From the NCBI GenBank assembly GCA_028706255.1, contig JAQWBS010000004.1:1-64000 (forward strand): a stretch of DNA of 64,000 bases. Direction: 5' to 3'. The position numbers were made by a program, and so were the translations under genes. The first letter of the stretch is position 1; each line of letters begins with the position of its first letter. Shown one piece after another: positions 16,132 to 24,955 of this stretch. Source of the stretch: Alphaproteobacteria bacterium. Lineage in GTDB: Bacteria; Pseudomonadota; Alphaproteobacteria; RF32; CAG-239. Under the pieces are notes generated by a model. That model searched no databases. It was given only the letters and a program-made list of their open reading frames with translations, and was not told the DNA's origin.

Positions 16132-17196
16132 TTACCTGCCTCCGAAAATTGTTTCGTTCATGTCTGCGGTTAGGGTCTTTTTATGAGCATCTGACAAGTG
16201 AGCGTATCTCTTCACCATTTGCAAAGTCTTATGCCCCAAAACCTCTGCCAATTCTCCGCTAGATTTTCCCTTCATAGCCAAATAGCTTGCGGTGGTATGT
16301 CTAAGGTCATGAAATCTAAAATCTTCAACCCCAGCATCTTTTACCGCCTTTTTCCAGCTTCTGGTTATATCAAAGGGCTTTTTGCCATCTATACTAGGAA
16401 AAACATAAATATCTTTTTTTCTCTTGATATTATAAAGCCCCTCAACCAATCGCTTAACCTCGCCAAGCAAATTGAGGCTCCTTCTTTCGCCGTTTTTGGT
16501 ATCATGCAAAATCGCCCTTTCGTTTTCTAAATCAACATCAGCCCACTTTAAGCCCAATACTTCCATTTTTCTTGCTCCAGTTGACAAAGCAACAATAACG
16601 GCGGGGTATAAATAAGGATTGTTTGCCTTTTTGCACTCTTCAAGCAATCTTTCTCGCTCATCTTCACTCAAAAAACGAACTCTGCCCCTTGGCTCCTGTA
16701 GCTTTTTAACCCTAAAGAAGGGATTAACCTCTAAAAGTTCCCATTCCTTAACGGCGATGGAGAAAACACATTGTAGAGTCGTTAAATAGCGGTTTATGGT
16801 GGCATTACTTCTAGGCTTACCTCTTGAGCCATTTTCTTTAAGCAAAACATCTCGCATTTGAGATATTAAAGAAGGCGTAACATCTGCAAGAGAATATTGC
16901 CCAATTTTATCACTCCACCAATTTAATTGACTATCCCAATCTTGTCTTATGCTCTTTTTATGAATAAGCACTGTTTGCTTATACCTATCTATAATTTCAC
17001 AAACAAGATATTTTCTAGCTTGAATCTCACTAAAATACTTTCCATCTTTGATTTTGGTTTCTGTTCTAGCAACCCAATCTTTGGCTAAAGTGAGTTTATC
17101 AAAAGTCGCCGTTTGTGTCGGATAACCTTTGAGTCTAATCTTAACCCGATAAGAAGTTTTGCCATCTGATGAAATTCTTTTTTCTATACTTGCCAT
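16132..17196 (-). CDS. int: Island integrase (tyrosine recombinase)
   Basis: A 354-residue site-specific integrase. An N-terminal arm-binding domain of three strands (residues about 4-50) is followed by a core-binding domain (about 60-165) and the catalytic domain with R209 (STGARKME), H296 and R299 (HDLRH), H322 (LGHK) and Y331 (KRYAHLS). It is the first island gene beside the intact tRNA-fMet, the usual place. It would catalyse exchange between the 45-bp tRNA 3' end and a circular attP. Confidence 0.95.
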   Translation of the reverse strand: MASIEKRISSDGKTSYRVKIRLKGYPTQTATFDKLTLAKDWVARTETKIKDGKYFSEIQARKYLVCEIIDRYKQTVLIHKKSIRQDWDSQLNWWSDKIGQYSLADVTPSLISQMRDVLLKENGSRGKPRSNATINRYLTTLQCVFSIAVKEWELLEVNPFFRVKKLQEPRGRVRFLSEDERERLLEECKKANNPYLYPAVIVALSTGARKMEVLGLKWADVDLENERAILHDTKNGERRSLNLLGEVKRLVEGLYNIKRKKDIYVFPSIDGKKPFDITRSWKKAVKDAGVEDFRFHDLRHTTASYLAMKGKSSGELAEVLGHKTLQMVKRYAHLSDAHKKTLTADMNETIFGGR

Positions 17197-17519
17197 TTTA
17201 GACTCCCAAAATTCAATTAACTAAAATCAATAAAAGGATTCTAAAATAAGCTAGAATAAATGTCAATAAGTTTTATAAGCTGATAGTCAAACAACATTAA
17301 TATATTGTTTTTGATTAAATAATATTATTGCAAAATCACCTATGGGGCACTCAAGGGGCAACAAGACACAAAAATACGCCTCAAAGCTATGGTTTAAGTC
17401 AAATATTTTATTGTTATGTTTTGGTATTTTTTCGGGCTAATTTTACTAATTGCCCCACAAGTGCCCCATGAGAGCAAAAGAAAAGGCTTTGAGATTTCTC
17501 TCAAAGCCTTTATTTTCAA
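17197..17519. promoter_or_regulatory. Integrase upstream region with putative arm-type sites
   Basis: No gene. The stretch holds a TGCCCC pair on the minus strand at about 17344-17360 and the 20-bp repeat at 17451-17470 that also occurs at 9076-9095. A terminator hairpin (GGCTTTGAG / CTCAAAGCC) stands at 17489-17514, just downstream of tRNA-fMet. The integrase promoter must also lie here, but I cannot place it firmly. Confidence 0.5.
17451..17470. repeat. 20-bp island end repeat, right copy
   Basis: Identical to 9076-9095 and in the same orientation, 50 bp inside the right att repeat. Confidence 0.6.
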
Positions 17520-17596
<77 letters not shown>

Positions 17597-17970
17597 ATAA
17601 GGACAGGCTTATGAATACGCCTTTAGCTAGTGAATGTCAAGAAAAAAGTTTACATATTTTTAATTATTTTTAAGGGGTGGAAATCTTTTGTTTTCATAGA
17701 GATAGGCATATTGGGTTGGAGCAAGATAGATTCCCGAATTTTCGGGAATGACAAAGAGAAAAAGGGGGTAACATAGAGGAAGGGAAGTAATGACAAAGTG
17801 GAGAGAAATTACAGGAAGCGGGACTAGGAATGACAATATATAGACAATAAGGCAGGATTTCTCATCGACGTTGTCAATTTCGAAATGACAATAATTAATT
17901 TATGTCATCTCGACCGAGGGCTCTGCCCGAGCGGAGAGATATTGCTATTAGGATTCATTATTTGATTGGA

Positions 17971-17995
17971 TTGCCACGCTTCGCTCGCAATGACA
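17971..17995 (-). repeat. Dispersed 25-bp repeat, copy B
   Basis: Exact reverse complement of 195-219, flanked here by the other repeats of the stretch. Confidence 0.85.
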
Positions 17996-18090
17996 AAAGA
18001 GGGTTTGAGAATATGTTTTCTATATGTTTTACTCGTAATGACAGGACATAGGTGTCATATTCGGGCTTGACCAGAATATCCATAAAGGAG

Positions 18091-18116
18091 GATTCCCAAT
18101 CAAGTTGGGAATGACA
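18091..18116 (+). repeat. Dispersed palindromic repeat, copy 1
   Basis: 26 bp with the palindrome ATTCCCAA / TTGGGAAT, identical to 55030-55055. Bases 1-12 of the window carry the right half of the same element. Confidence 0.85.
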
Positions 18117-18300
18117 AGGAAAGCTGAAAGAGGAAAATGACAATAAAAAAGTAAAAAGAAAGGAAAAGGTGAGGTGAGGTGAGAGTGATGGAGTGCAGAG
18201 CAAAAAATTTAGGTCAAGGTCAAGGATATAGTGGTAATGCCAAGTTCTACTGATGTGAGAATGAATATTAATAGTAGAGCAAGAAAGGGTAGGAGCAAAA

Positions 18301-18353
<53 letters not shown>

Positions 18354-18570
18354 TTAGTGAATGGAAGGAAGCAAAAAAGGTAAGGAAGGATTAATGGGTA
18401 AAAGGGACGTTTTTTTATCTCAATTCTATCAAATCAACAAAAGAAATAAAAAAGAATTTATTCTTTCTTATTTTAGATGCTTTGTGGTGCACTAATTCTT
18501 AAAATTTTGAAGGTTGTTTTATCTCAACGTTATCTAGTTAATAAAGGAGTGGAACAGCATTTGCTCTTTC

Positions 18571-19167
18571 TTATTTTAGATGCTTTGCAATATACCAATT
18601 CATAAATTTTTGCAAACTGCCTTTTTGGTCGATTGTTCTGTAATATTCATCCAATTCATCTTTTGAAAAGTCGCAGAGGTGTTTTTGATTTTCTCTCACG
18701 TAAATCACTTTCCAAAGTTCAGACCAAGCATAAGGAGAGGTTTTATCTTTGATTTCTGTGGCAATATCATAAAAAATGTCATCTCTGAAAAATTGTGTAA
18801 CGTTTCCTTTTTCGTCAACAAATGTGGCACAGCTCACAAATTTTGCTTGGCGATTTGTTTGTCCTTGCATGAGTTTGATAATGCCCTCAACCCCAATTGT
18901 TTCCAGAACATATTTTGTGTAAACCCCAGGGAAGCCAGCAAGGGCTTCAACACAAAAAGAACCATCTTCAACAAGAAGTGGGGCTTTGAGACTTTTATAA
19001 GCTTCTTCAGCTTTGAATCTGGAAACCTCAGCAACTGTGTCTGCTTGAGGTTCCATCAGATTCATATCTTTTTGAATGATTTTAATTTTATCATACCCTG
19101 CAATTTCAAAACTCTTTTGTAATGTTTGAGCCTTTCCTTTGTTACTGGTGATAAAATAGAGTTCCAT
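18571..19167 (-). CDS. Ham1/RdgB-family NTP pyrophosphatase
   Basis: A 198-residue protein of the family that hydrolyses non-canonical purine NTPs (ITP, XTP) to keep them out of nucleic acids. The N-terminal FITSNKGKAQTL is the ITSNxxK nucleotide-binding start, and EDGSFCVEALAGFPGVY near residue 70 is the metal-binding D-S/A-L-GFPG block. The C-terminal part is more divergent than RdgB, so substrate preference may differ. It is the last gene of the minus-strand group that starts at 24839. Confidence 0.82.
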   Translation of the reverse strand: MELYFITSNKGKAQTLQKSFEIAGYDKIKIIQKDMNLMEPQADTVAEVSRFKAEEAYKSLKAPLLVEDGSFCVEALAGFPGVYTKYVLETIGVEGIIKLMQGQTNRQAKFVSCATFVDEKGNVTQFFRDDIFYDIATEIKDKTSPYAWSELWKVIYVRENQKHLCDFSKDELDEYYRTIDQKGSLQKFMNWYIAKHLK

Positions 19168-19171
19168 TCGT

Positions 19172-19504
19172 TTATGCCTTCTTGACGAATTCTGATTTAA
19201 GGTTCATTGCACCAAACCCTTGGATTTTGCAAGAAATGTTATGTCCTGCTTCGTTAACCAGGAAAATTCCTTTCACAACGGTTCCTTGTTTGATTGCATT
19301 TGAAGAGCCTTTAACCTTCAAGTCTTTAATTAAAACGACAGTGTCTCCGTCTTGCAAAATGTTTCCGTGAGCATCTTTGACGATGTCGTCATCAGATGCC
19401 ACAGAATGTTCGTCCCACTCGTGGGCACACATAGAGCAAACAAAAATGTTGCCATCATGGTAAGTATATTCACTGTCACATTTTGGACAATTTTGTGTTG
19501 TCAT
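19172..19504 (-). CDS. yjdM: PhnA/YjdM family zinc-ribbon protein
   Basis: A 110-residue protein. An N-terminal zinc ribbon has C6xxC9 and C23xxC26, and the C-terminal PhnA domain shows the SH3-like core [17 protein letters not shown] and [10 protein letters not shown]. The E. coli homologue was once called PhnA but is not a phosphonoacetate hydrolase, and its role is unknown. It lies 4 bp before the pyrophosphatase gene. Confidence 0.92.
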   Translation of the reverse strand: MTTQNCPKCDSEYTYHDGNIFVCSMCAHEWDEHSVASDDDIVKDAHGNILQDGDTVVLIKDLKVKGSSNAIKQGTVVKGIFLVNEAGHNISCKIQGFGAMNLKSEFVKKA

Positions 19505-19535
19505 AGTTTATTCCTTTCATATTTTGAAAGAGAGT

Positions 19536-19850
19536 TTATCTAGATTTTTCTCTTTCAACACAGACGCCGTTATATTCATATCCACTCACAACTTGGCGAT
19601 CATTGAGCGTGATTTTTGTCATACATTTCATGCCGACAAAAGGGATTGTGTAAGCATTTGCTTCGTTGGTTTTTTGATAATAGATATAGGTCATTTTGCC
19701 TTCTCTATAATCAATGTCTGGTTTGCCGAGTTTGAACTCAACATCGCTTTGGTTTCTGCCGATGAGACTTTCCATTGTGTTACGATATTTTGTTTCGCTC
19801 GCACAAGCGGCAAGTGTCATTGTTAAGGCAATAAGCATCACTCTTTTCAT
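19536..19850 (-). CDS. Small outer-membrane-type lipoprotein
   Basis: A 104-residue protein with signal peptide and lipobox LAAC (Cys at residue 16). The mature part has a YRNTMESLIGRNQSDVEFKLGKPD segment that looks like the SmpA/BamE-type lead-in, where a GxxxxxVxxxLGxP pattern is typical. It lies 38 bp after the BatD gene, so it may be transcribed with it. Confidence 0.7.
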   Translation of the reverse strand: MKRVMLIALTMTLAACASETKYRNTMESLIGRNQSDVEFKLGKPDIDYREGKMTYIYYQKTNEANAYTIPFVGMKCMTKITLNDRQVVSGYEYNGVCVEREKSR

Positions 19851-19888
19851 TTTAGTTCTCCTAAGGTTGAATTTTGCCTTATCCTAGA

Positions 19889-21658
19889 TTATTTATACAA
19901 ATTTGGCAATATTTGATTAGGTTTTATACCCGTGATACGATTTTTATTTTCTTTCTCAAAAGCCCTTATGAACGCCTTTGCATTCCATTCTTGAATATCT
20001 TTAGCATAGAGCGTGGCGGAAAGGATTTCTAACTCTTTTTCAAAGTCTTTGTTTTTGGTGTAAGTCATCACATTGTGAAGGTTCAAAATTTTGTTGTCTT
20101 GATAGCGTCTCGTTGCCCACAAAATGAGGCTTTCTCTCAGAAGTTTCAGGTCTTTGAGTTGTGCTGCCTGAATGACATTTTTTTTCATATCCCCATTGTT
20201 CAAACTTTGTTTTGTTGCATTTTTCTTTTGAGGGTGTTTGTGGGCGAGCAAGCCAATAATGATGCCAATAAACAAAACTCCGCCTAACAGAAGATAGTCT
20301 GTTGTTTTTGAAGATGTTTGTTCGCTTGGTGTTTCAGCTGTGTTTTGAGTGCTTAAAATATCCGTATCAGCTATGACATCTTCCACCGTTGTTGGGGTTG
20401 GTTCTTCAAAAAGAGGATTATTTTTAATCCAGATTTTTTCGGCTGGTAATGTGGCTTTTTCAAAGCTTTTAGTTTGTGTGTTAAACCAAGTGAGAGAGAT
20501 TTCTGGCAAAGTCAATTCACCTGTTTGATTAGGAATATAGACGTTTGTTATTTCCGAAACAGTGACAATATTCTTCTCACGAAGGTAAGATGTGTTTATT
20601 GCTTTTTCTGGATATTGCTTGGTTTTGGCGATTTGAGGGAACTCAAGGTTTGGTAATTGGCTTTCCGTTAACCCCACAGCTTCAATAAAAATTTTACGGT
20701 TTAAGGCTTCGCCAACTTTGAAATTTTCTTTCGGGGTTTCCCATTTTGAACTAAGCGTAATTTTTTTTGCTGGCAACCACCATTTCTGAGAATAATTTTC
20801 TGGAATGCTCAAGACATTAATGTTTTGAGGGGGAGTGGTAAGTCTTACTGGAATTTTTCTTGCAAAAATGCTTGAAACATCAAACGTATTTTGAAAAAGA
20901 GCGTTGAAAGCATTGTTGTGAAAGTCATTGAGGTTATTATGATTATCTTGTTGAATGTAAAAGCCAGAAATCTGCGCTTTAGGTAAGTTTAATTTGCCAC
21001 TTTTTTGTGCAAAGAGAGCGTAATGAAAACTTATTTCTCGAACGTTTTTTCCGTTCTCGTTAACGATGTTTAAGCTAGGGTCACCAAATGGCTTAATTGT
21101 CCAATCTTGTTTGCTTTCTTCATTGAAATATGGCTCAGAAATTTGTAGGTTTCCTGTGTCTTTCAAAATAATTTCATAAATGACTTGTTCTTGAACATAT
21201 GGATTTTCATTTGAAACTTTTGTTTGAACAGAATGTTGAGGGGTTTCAACTTTTTTCTGATTTCCTTCGCTTTCTGTTAAAACCTCTGAATTTGAAATGT
21301 TATTGTCAATGGTGAGTGTTATTGGAGAAGTTTTCAGTGTTCCTAATGAAATTGATGGAATTGTGATTTTTCCGTCTGAATGGCTTGAAGAAAGGGCAAG
21401 TTGCCATTCTTGCTCATAAGTTTTAACACCATTGTCATTCTTTTGGTTGAGAATTTGTGAAGAAGAAAAAACATTAAACGCTTTTAGAACAGATAAATCT
21501 GGTTCATCTGAGGTAGGTTTACCGCTATGGGTTAAAGTTAGCAGGAAAACTTCATCCGTTGTTACTTTGTCACGGTTGATTTGAGCTGTGAAGCTGTCTG
21601 CCCAAGCCTGCGAAATGAAAGAAAAAGAAAGTGCTATTATAAAAATTATTTTTTTCAT
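19889..21658 (-). CDS. batD: BatD-like aerotolerance protein
   Basis: A 589-residue exported membrane protein. A signal peptide (residues 1-20, ending AWA) is followed by beta-rich BatD repeats with the family pattern DEVFLLTLTHSG and YEQEWQLAL..S. A single membrane helix sits near residue 455 (LLLGGVLFIGIIIGLLA), then a cytoplasmic tail of about 120 residues. It works with BatA/BatB in the cell envelope. It starts 3 bp after the BatB/C gene, in one operon. Confidence 0.85.
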   Translation of the reverse strand: MKKIIFIIALSFSFISQAWADSFTAQINRDKVTTDEVFLLTLTHSGKPTSDEPDLSVLKAFNVFSSSQILNQKNDNGVKTYEQEWQLALSSSHSDGKITIPSISLGTLKTSPITLTIDNNISNSEVLTESEGNQKKVETPQHSVQTKVSNENPYVQEQVIYEIILKDTGNLQISEPYFNEESKQDWTIKPFGDPSLNIVNENGKNVREISFHYALFAQKSGKLNLPKAQISGFYIQQDNHNNLNDFHNNAFNALFQNTFDVSSIFARKIPVRLTTPPQNINVLSIPENYSQKWWLPAKKITLSSKWETPKENFKVGEALNRKIFIEAVGLTESQLPNLEFPQIAKTKQYPEKAINTSYLREKNIVTVSEITNVYIPNQTGELTLPEISLTWFNTQTKSFEKATLPAEKIWIKNNPLFEEPTPTTVEDVIADTDILSTQNTAETPSEQTSSKTTDYLLLGGVLFIGIIIGLLAHKHPQKKNATKQSLNNGDMKKNVIQAAQLKDLKLLRESLILWATRRYQDNKILNLHNVMTYTKNKDFEKELEILSATLYAKDIQEWNAKAFIRAFEKENKNRITGIKPNQILPNLYK

Positions 21659-21661
21659 TTT

Positions 21662-23380
21662 TTACCTCGATGAATTATTTTCATGATAACGATTTTTCAG
21701 ATGTTCTTTATAGATGAATGCTCGAAGAAGTCCACCCGGATCTTCTGGAATGTCGCGATATTGCTGTTCTCGTGCCTGACGTTCTTCGCTCCAATCTTCT
21801 TCGCCGTCTTTTTGTGCTTCCTCAGTTTTTTGTTTGCCTTCTAGTTCGCTTTCTTCTTCTGGGCTTTCAGAGGGGTTGATTGGTTTTTTTTGATTTTGTT
21901 CGGACTTTTGTGGTTGATTATCTTTTTCCCCTTGTTGAGGTTGCTGAGAGTCTTTTTGTTCTTGATTATTTCCCTCTTGTTGCTCTTGGTTTTTTTGCTC
22001 ATTTTGTTGGTTTGAATCTTGTTGAGCAGAAGATTGATTGTTCTTTTGGTCTTCTTGATTATCCTGATTTTCTTTATTGTCTTGATTTTCTTGATTCTGC
22101 TGGTTTTGTTGTTGTTTTAAATATTCCAAATTAAACTTTGCATCTTCATGTTCAGGGTTTTGTTTTAAAACTTCTTCATATTTTTTGATTGCTTCTTCAA
22201 TTTTTCCAGATTTTGCCAAGGCATTTCCCTGATTGTAAAATCCCTCAATTGAGTTGTCTTTGGCAAATTCTTGCGTTGCCTTTTCAAAGTCGTTCAGGCG
22301 ATAATATGAGGAAGCTTTCCAGTTTGAATTTTTAAATGTTTCAGAAGCTTTTTCAAAACGTCCTTGCTGAAAATATCTCAAAGCTTGTTGATTGGCATTT
22401 TCAAAAAAGCCAGCGTGAGCAATGTTAGAAAAACCAAAGACAAGAATAAAAACAAATACCCCTCGGCGGAAGAAATACAAACAACAAAATAATGGAATGA
22501 TGACTAAGAAATAGCCGAAGTCTTGCCACAGAGTGCTTAAGTTTTCACTCTTTTTCAAGATGTCGTTCACTTTTTGATTTGCCTGTTTGGCAATTGCATC
22601 AATGTCTTGGTCGTTAATGGTATATTTTTGATATGTCCCATGACTGACTTTGGCAATATGCTCTAATTTTTCATTATCTTCAACGCTCATATTGATAAAG
22701 CTTGTGACATATCCCTTTGCATAGGCATTTTGCGTTTCCTTAATGACTAAGTCTAATTTTTGGCTGACGTCAGGTGTGAAAATGATGAGGTTTCCTAATG
22801 GATAATCTCCATTTTTTAAGCTTTCTGTGGCAAGGTTAATGGCTCTATCAAGACGGTCGCCATTGGTTGGCACAATGTCTGTGTCAATCGCACGGAGAAG
22901 GTTTGAAATAAGTGCCACATCTTCTGTGATTGGAGAGATGAGATAAGGTTCATCACTATAAACAATCAGTCCAACTTCGGCAAATTTAATCTCTTTTAAA
23001 AGGTCAATGATTTTATATTTTGCTGCTTCAAGGCGATTAGGTTTGACATCTGTTTGTAACATATCTGTCGATAAGTTAAGCAGAATCATAGTAGGATTTT
23101 CAGGGCTTAAACTTGGCACTTCTTTTTTCTGCCATGTGGGGCCAGAGATGGCAATTAGACTGGTTATAATAGCTGTCATTGCCAAGTAACCAATGCTTTT
23201 TCGGGTTTTAGAGCTTCCTTTAATCAGCAAAAATGCAAGCAAATTTTTATCGCAAACTTTTTCCCATGCTGATTTATTTTTTGCCCCTTTGTAATATTTG
23301 AAATAAAACAAAATTGGCAAAATGAGAAGCAAAAGCCACAGAGGGCGTAAAAAATGAAAATTTTCTATAAATTCATTCAT
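21662..23380 (-). CDS. BatB-BatC fusion (VWA plus TPR)
   Basis: A 572-residue fusion. N-terminal membrane helices (about 12-28 and 62-80) are followed by a VWA domain (about 95-290), another helix at about 305-325, then TPR repeats (about 345-425) and a Gln/Asn/Glu-rich tail of some 120 residues. The MIDAS start reads N102-L-S104-T-D106 where DxSxS is expected, so the metal site may be lost or altered. BatB and BatC are separate genes in many bacteria. The 4-bp overlap with BatA and the 3-bp gap to BatD show tight coupling. Confidence 0.85.
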   Translation of the reverse strand: MNEFIENFHFLRPLWLLLLILPILFYFKYYKGAKNKSAWEKVCDKNLLAFLLIKGSSKTRKSIGYLAMTAIITSLIAISGPTWQKKEVPSLSPENPTMILLNLSTDMLQTDVKPNRLEAAKYKIIDLLKEIKFAEVGLIVYSDEPYLISPITEDVALISNLLRAIDTDIVPTNGDRLDRAINLATESLKNGDYPLGNLIIFTPDVSQKLDLVIKETQNAYAKGYVTSFINMSVEDNEKLEHIAKVSHGTYQKYTINDQDIDAIAKQANQKVNDILKKSENLSTLWQDFGYFLVIIPLFCCLYFFRRGVFVFILVFGFSNIAHAGFFENANQQALRYFQQGRFEKASETFKNSNWKASSYYRLNDFEKATQEFAKDNSIEGFYNQGNALAKSGKIEEAIKKYEEVLKQNPEHEDAKFNLEYLKQQQNQQNQENQDNKENQDNQEDQKNNQSSAQQDSNQQNEQKNQEQQEGNNQEQKDSQQPQQGEKDNQPQKSEQNQKKPINPSESPEEESELEGKQKTEEAQKDGEEDWSEERQAREQQYRDIPEDPGGLLRAFIYKEHLKNRYHENNSSR

Positions 23381-24393
23381 TTTATTTTCCTCAAGCTTAG
23401 GATTAAAATGAAGCTGAATAAAACAGCAAAGATGAGCGGAAGATAGAAAACTTCCTCAACATTTTGCACTATTTTATCTTCATTGGTTGTTGGTTCCATA
23501 TCATCAATAAGTTGATAAATTCTTTCAAGGTCTTGCATATTATCTGCTCTGAAATATGTCCCTTCTGTGACATTGGCGAGTTCTTTCAAGCTTTTTTCAT
23601 CAAGGTCACTTTGTCTGCCAAAATTGATGTTGATGCCAAACATAGACTGAACAATCTGTTCTTGCGTTCCAACCCCAATGGTGTAGACCTTGATGCCTTC
23701 TTTTTTTGCCAGTTCAATGGCATCGGCAATGTTTAGGCTTCCATCATTGTTTTCACCATCCGTGAGTAAAATAATGCTTTTCTTGTCTTTTTTTTCATCA
23801 TCTTTCAAGGTTTTAAGGGCTAATCCGAGAGCATCACCAATGGCGGTGGAGTTTCCTGCCATGCCCGCGTCCATTGTCAGAAGTGTTTTCTCAACAGAGG
23901 CTCGGTCGGAGGTGATTGGTGCTTGAAGATAAGCATTTGTGCCAAACAGAATCAGCCCAATTTTATCATTTGTTCTTTTGCGAATGAAGTCTGAGGCAAC
24001 TTTCTTAACGGCTGTAAGTCGGTCTGTTGGGCGGTTATTGAGCTTATAATCTCTTTCAAGCATAGAGGTCGAAATGTCCATAACTATTAAAATTTCTCGG
24101 CTTTCAGACTTTATTGGGAAACGCTCCCCAACGATTTGCGGACGTGCCAGTGCGGTTACGAGAAGCACATAAATAATGAATAGTGAACCGAGCTTGAGTT
24201 TTTCAATGTGTTTTTCATTTAGAGAAAGGGTTAACGAGCCAATGCTTTTTTGTTTCAAGGTTTTAATTTTTTCAAAATATGTTTTTGGTACACGTAACGC
24301 ATCTCCATGCATTCCTTTTAGCGGTGGCAAAATTCGCACCAAAAGAGGTAAAAACAACAGCAAAAAGGCAAGCGGAAAAGCGAAAATTATCAT
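23377..24393 (-). CDS. batA: BatA-like VWA membrane protein
   Basis: A 338-residue protein. Helices lie at about 3-20, 65-83 and 310-335, with a VWA domain between, and the MIDAS motif D106-I-S108-T-S110 is intact. TDRLTAVKKVASDFI and TAIGDALGLAL are the usual BatA blocks. It should act with the fused BatB/C and BatD in the inner membrane, usually under a MoxR ATPase. It overlaps both neighbours by 4 bp. Confidence 0.88.
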   Translation of the reverse strand: MIIFAFPLAFLLLFLPLLVRILPPLKGMHGDALRVPKTYFEKIKTLKQKSIGSLTLSLNEKHIEKLKLGSLFIIYVLLVTALARPQIVGERFPIKSESREILIVMDISTSMLERDYKLNNRPTDRLTAVKKVASDFIRKRTNDKIGLILFGTNAYLQAPITSDRASVEKTLLTMDAGMAGNSTAIGDALGLALKTLKDDEKKDKKSIILLTDGENNDGSLNIADAIELAKKEGIKVYTIGVGTQEQIVQSMFGININFGRQSDLDEKSLKELANVTEGTYFRADNMQDLERIYQLIDDMEPTTNEDKIVQNVEEVFYLPLIFAVLFSFILILSLRKIK

Positions 24394-24839
24394 AAGTTTT
24401 CTCCAATCCAGTCTTTACTGAAAAGGATTAAATCTTCAAGGTCATGCTTGGAAAAAGCAGACGTTTCTTGGTTGAGATAGGGGGCATTCATCAAAAGTTC
24501 TGCGGTATTTGCTGTGGCAGTTTGTTCAGTCTTTTGATTGAGAAAAGCAATCCAATCTTTGCCATAAAGGGAGCTGGCTTGAGGAAATTTATAAACGCAA
24601 ATGCGACGCAAAAGCTCAGAAATGGTCACAGCAGAAGCAATGATGTTTTTTTGGTCGAGCTGTGAAAGAACTTTTAAGGCGTATCTTTTTTTGCTTTTTT
24701 GTTGGGCAATGCGCCAAAGCTCATAGAAGATAATGAGGCAAATTATGCCAAACAAAATAACTCCCCAACCATATGCTGGTGGGAAAAATGAAACTCCATT
24801 TGGGAGGTGAATGTCTCTCAGTTCAGGTAAATTATCCAT
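24390..24839 (-). CDS. DUF4381 membrane protein of the Bat operon
   Basis: A 149-residue protein. The LRDIHLPxxVSFFPPAYGW start and one membrane helix at about 28-48 are the DUF4381 pattern, known from Bat-type operons between DUF58 and BatA genes. Its start opens the operon here; no DUF58 or MoxR gene lies upstream, since tyrS and its terminator follow. Confidence 0.85.
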   Translation of the reverse strand: MDNLPELRDIHLPNGVSFFPPAYGWGVILFGIICLIIFYELWRIAQQKSKKRYALKVLSQLDQKNIIASAVTISELLRRICVYKFPQASSLYGKDWIAFLNQKTEQTATANTAELLMNAPYLNQETSAFSKHDLEDLILFSKDWIGENL

Positions 24840-24907
24840 CTAAGCCTCTTTTCAACCTCCTTATAATTTAGTTTTTACACAGCAAAATATCAAGCTAATT
24901 TTAGAAA

Positions 24908-24942
24908 ATAAAAAAAAGCCGAGCATAACCTCGGCTTTTCAA
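24908..24942 (-). terminator. Terminator of tyrS
   Basis: GCCGAG / CTCGGC stem with a 6-base loop. The A-run on its left is the T-run of the minus strand. Confidence 0.85.
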
Positions 24943-24955
24943 AAAGTGTTTTTAG

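Noticed and set aside
17958..18203. An 81-codon minus-strand ORF with a hydrophobic start
   Set aside because: It is a translation of the dispersed palindromic repeats, a familiar false gene in such genomes.
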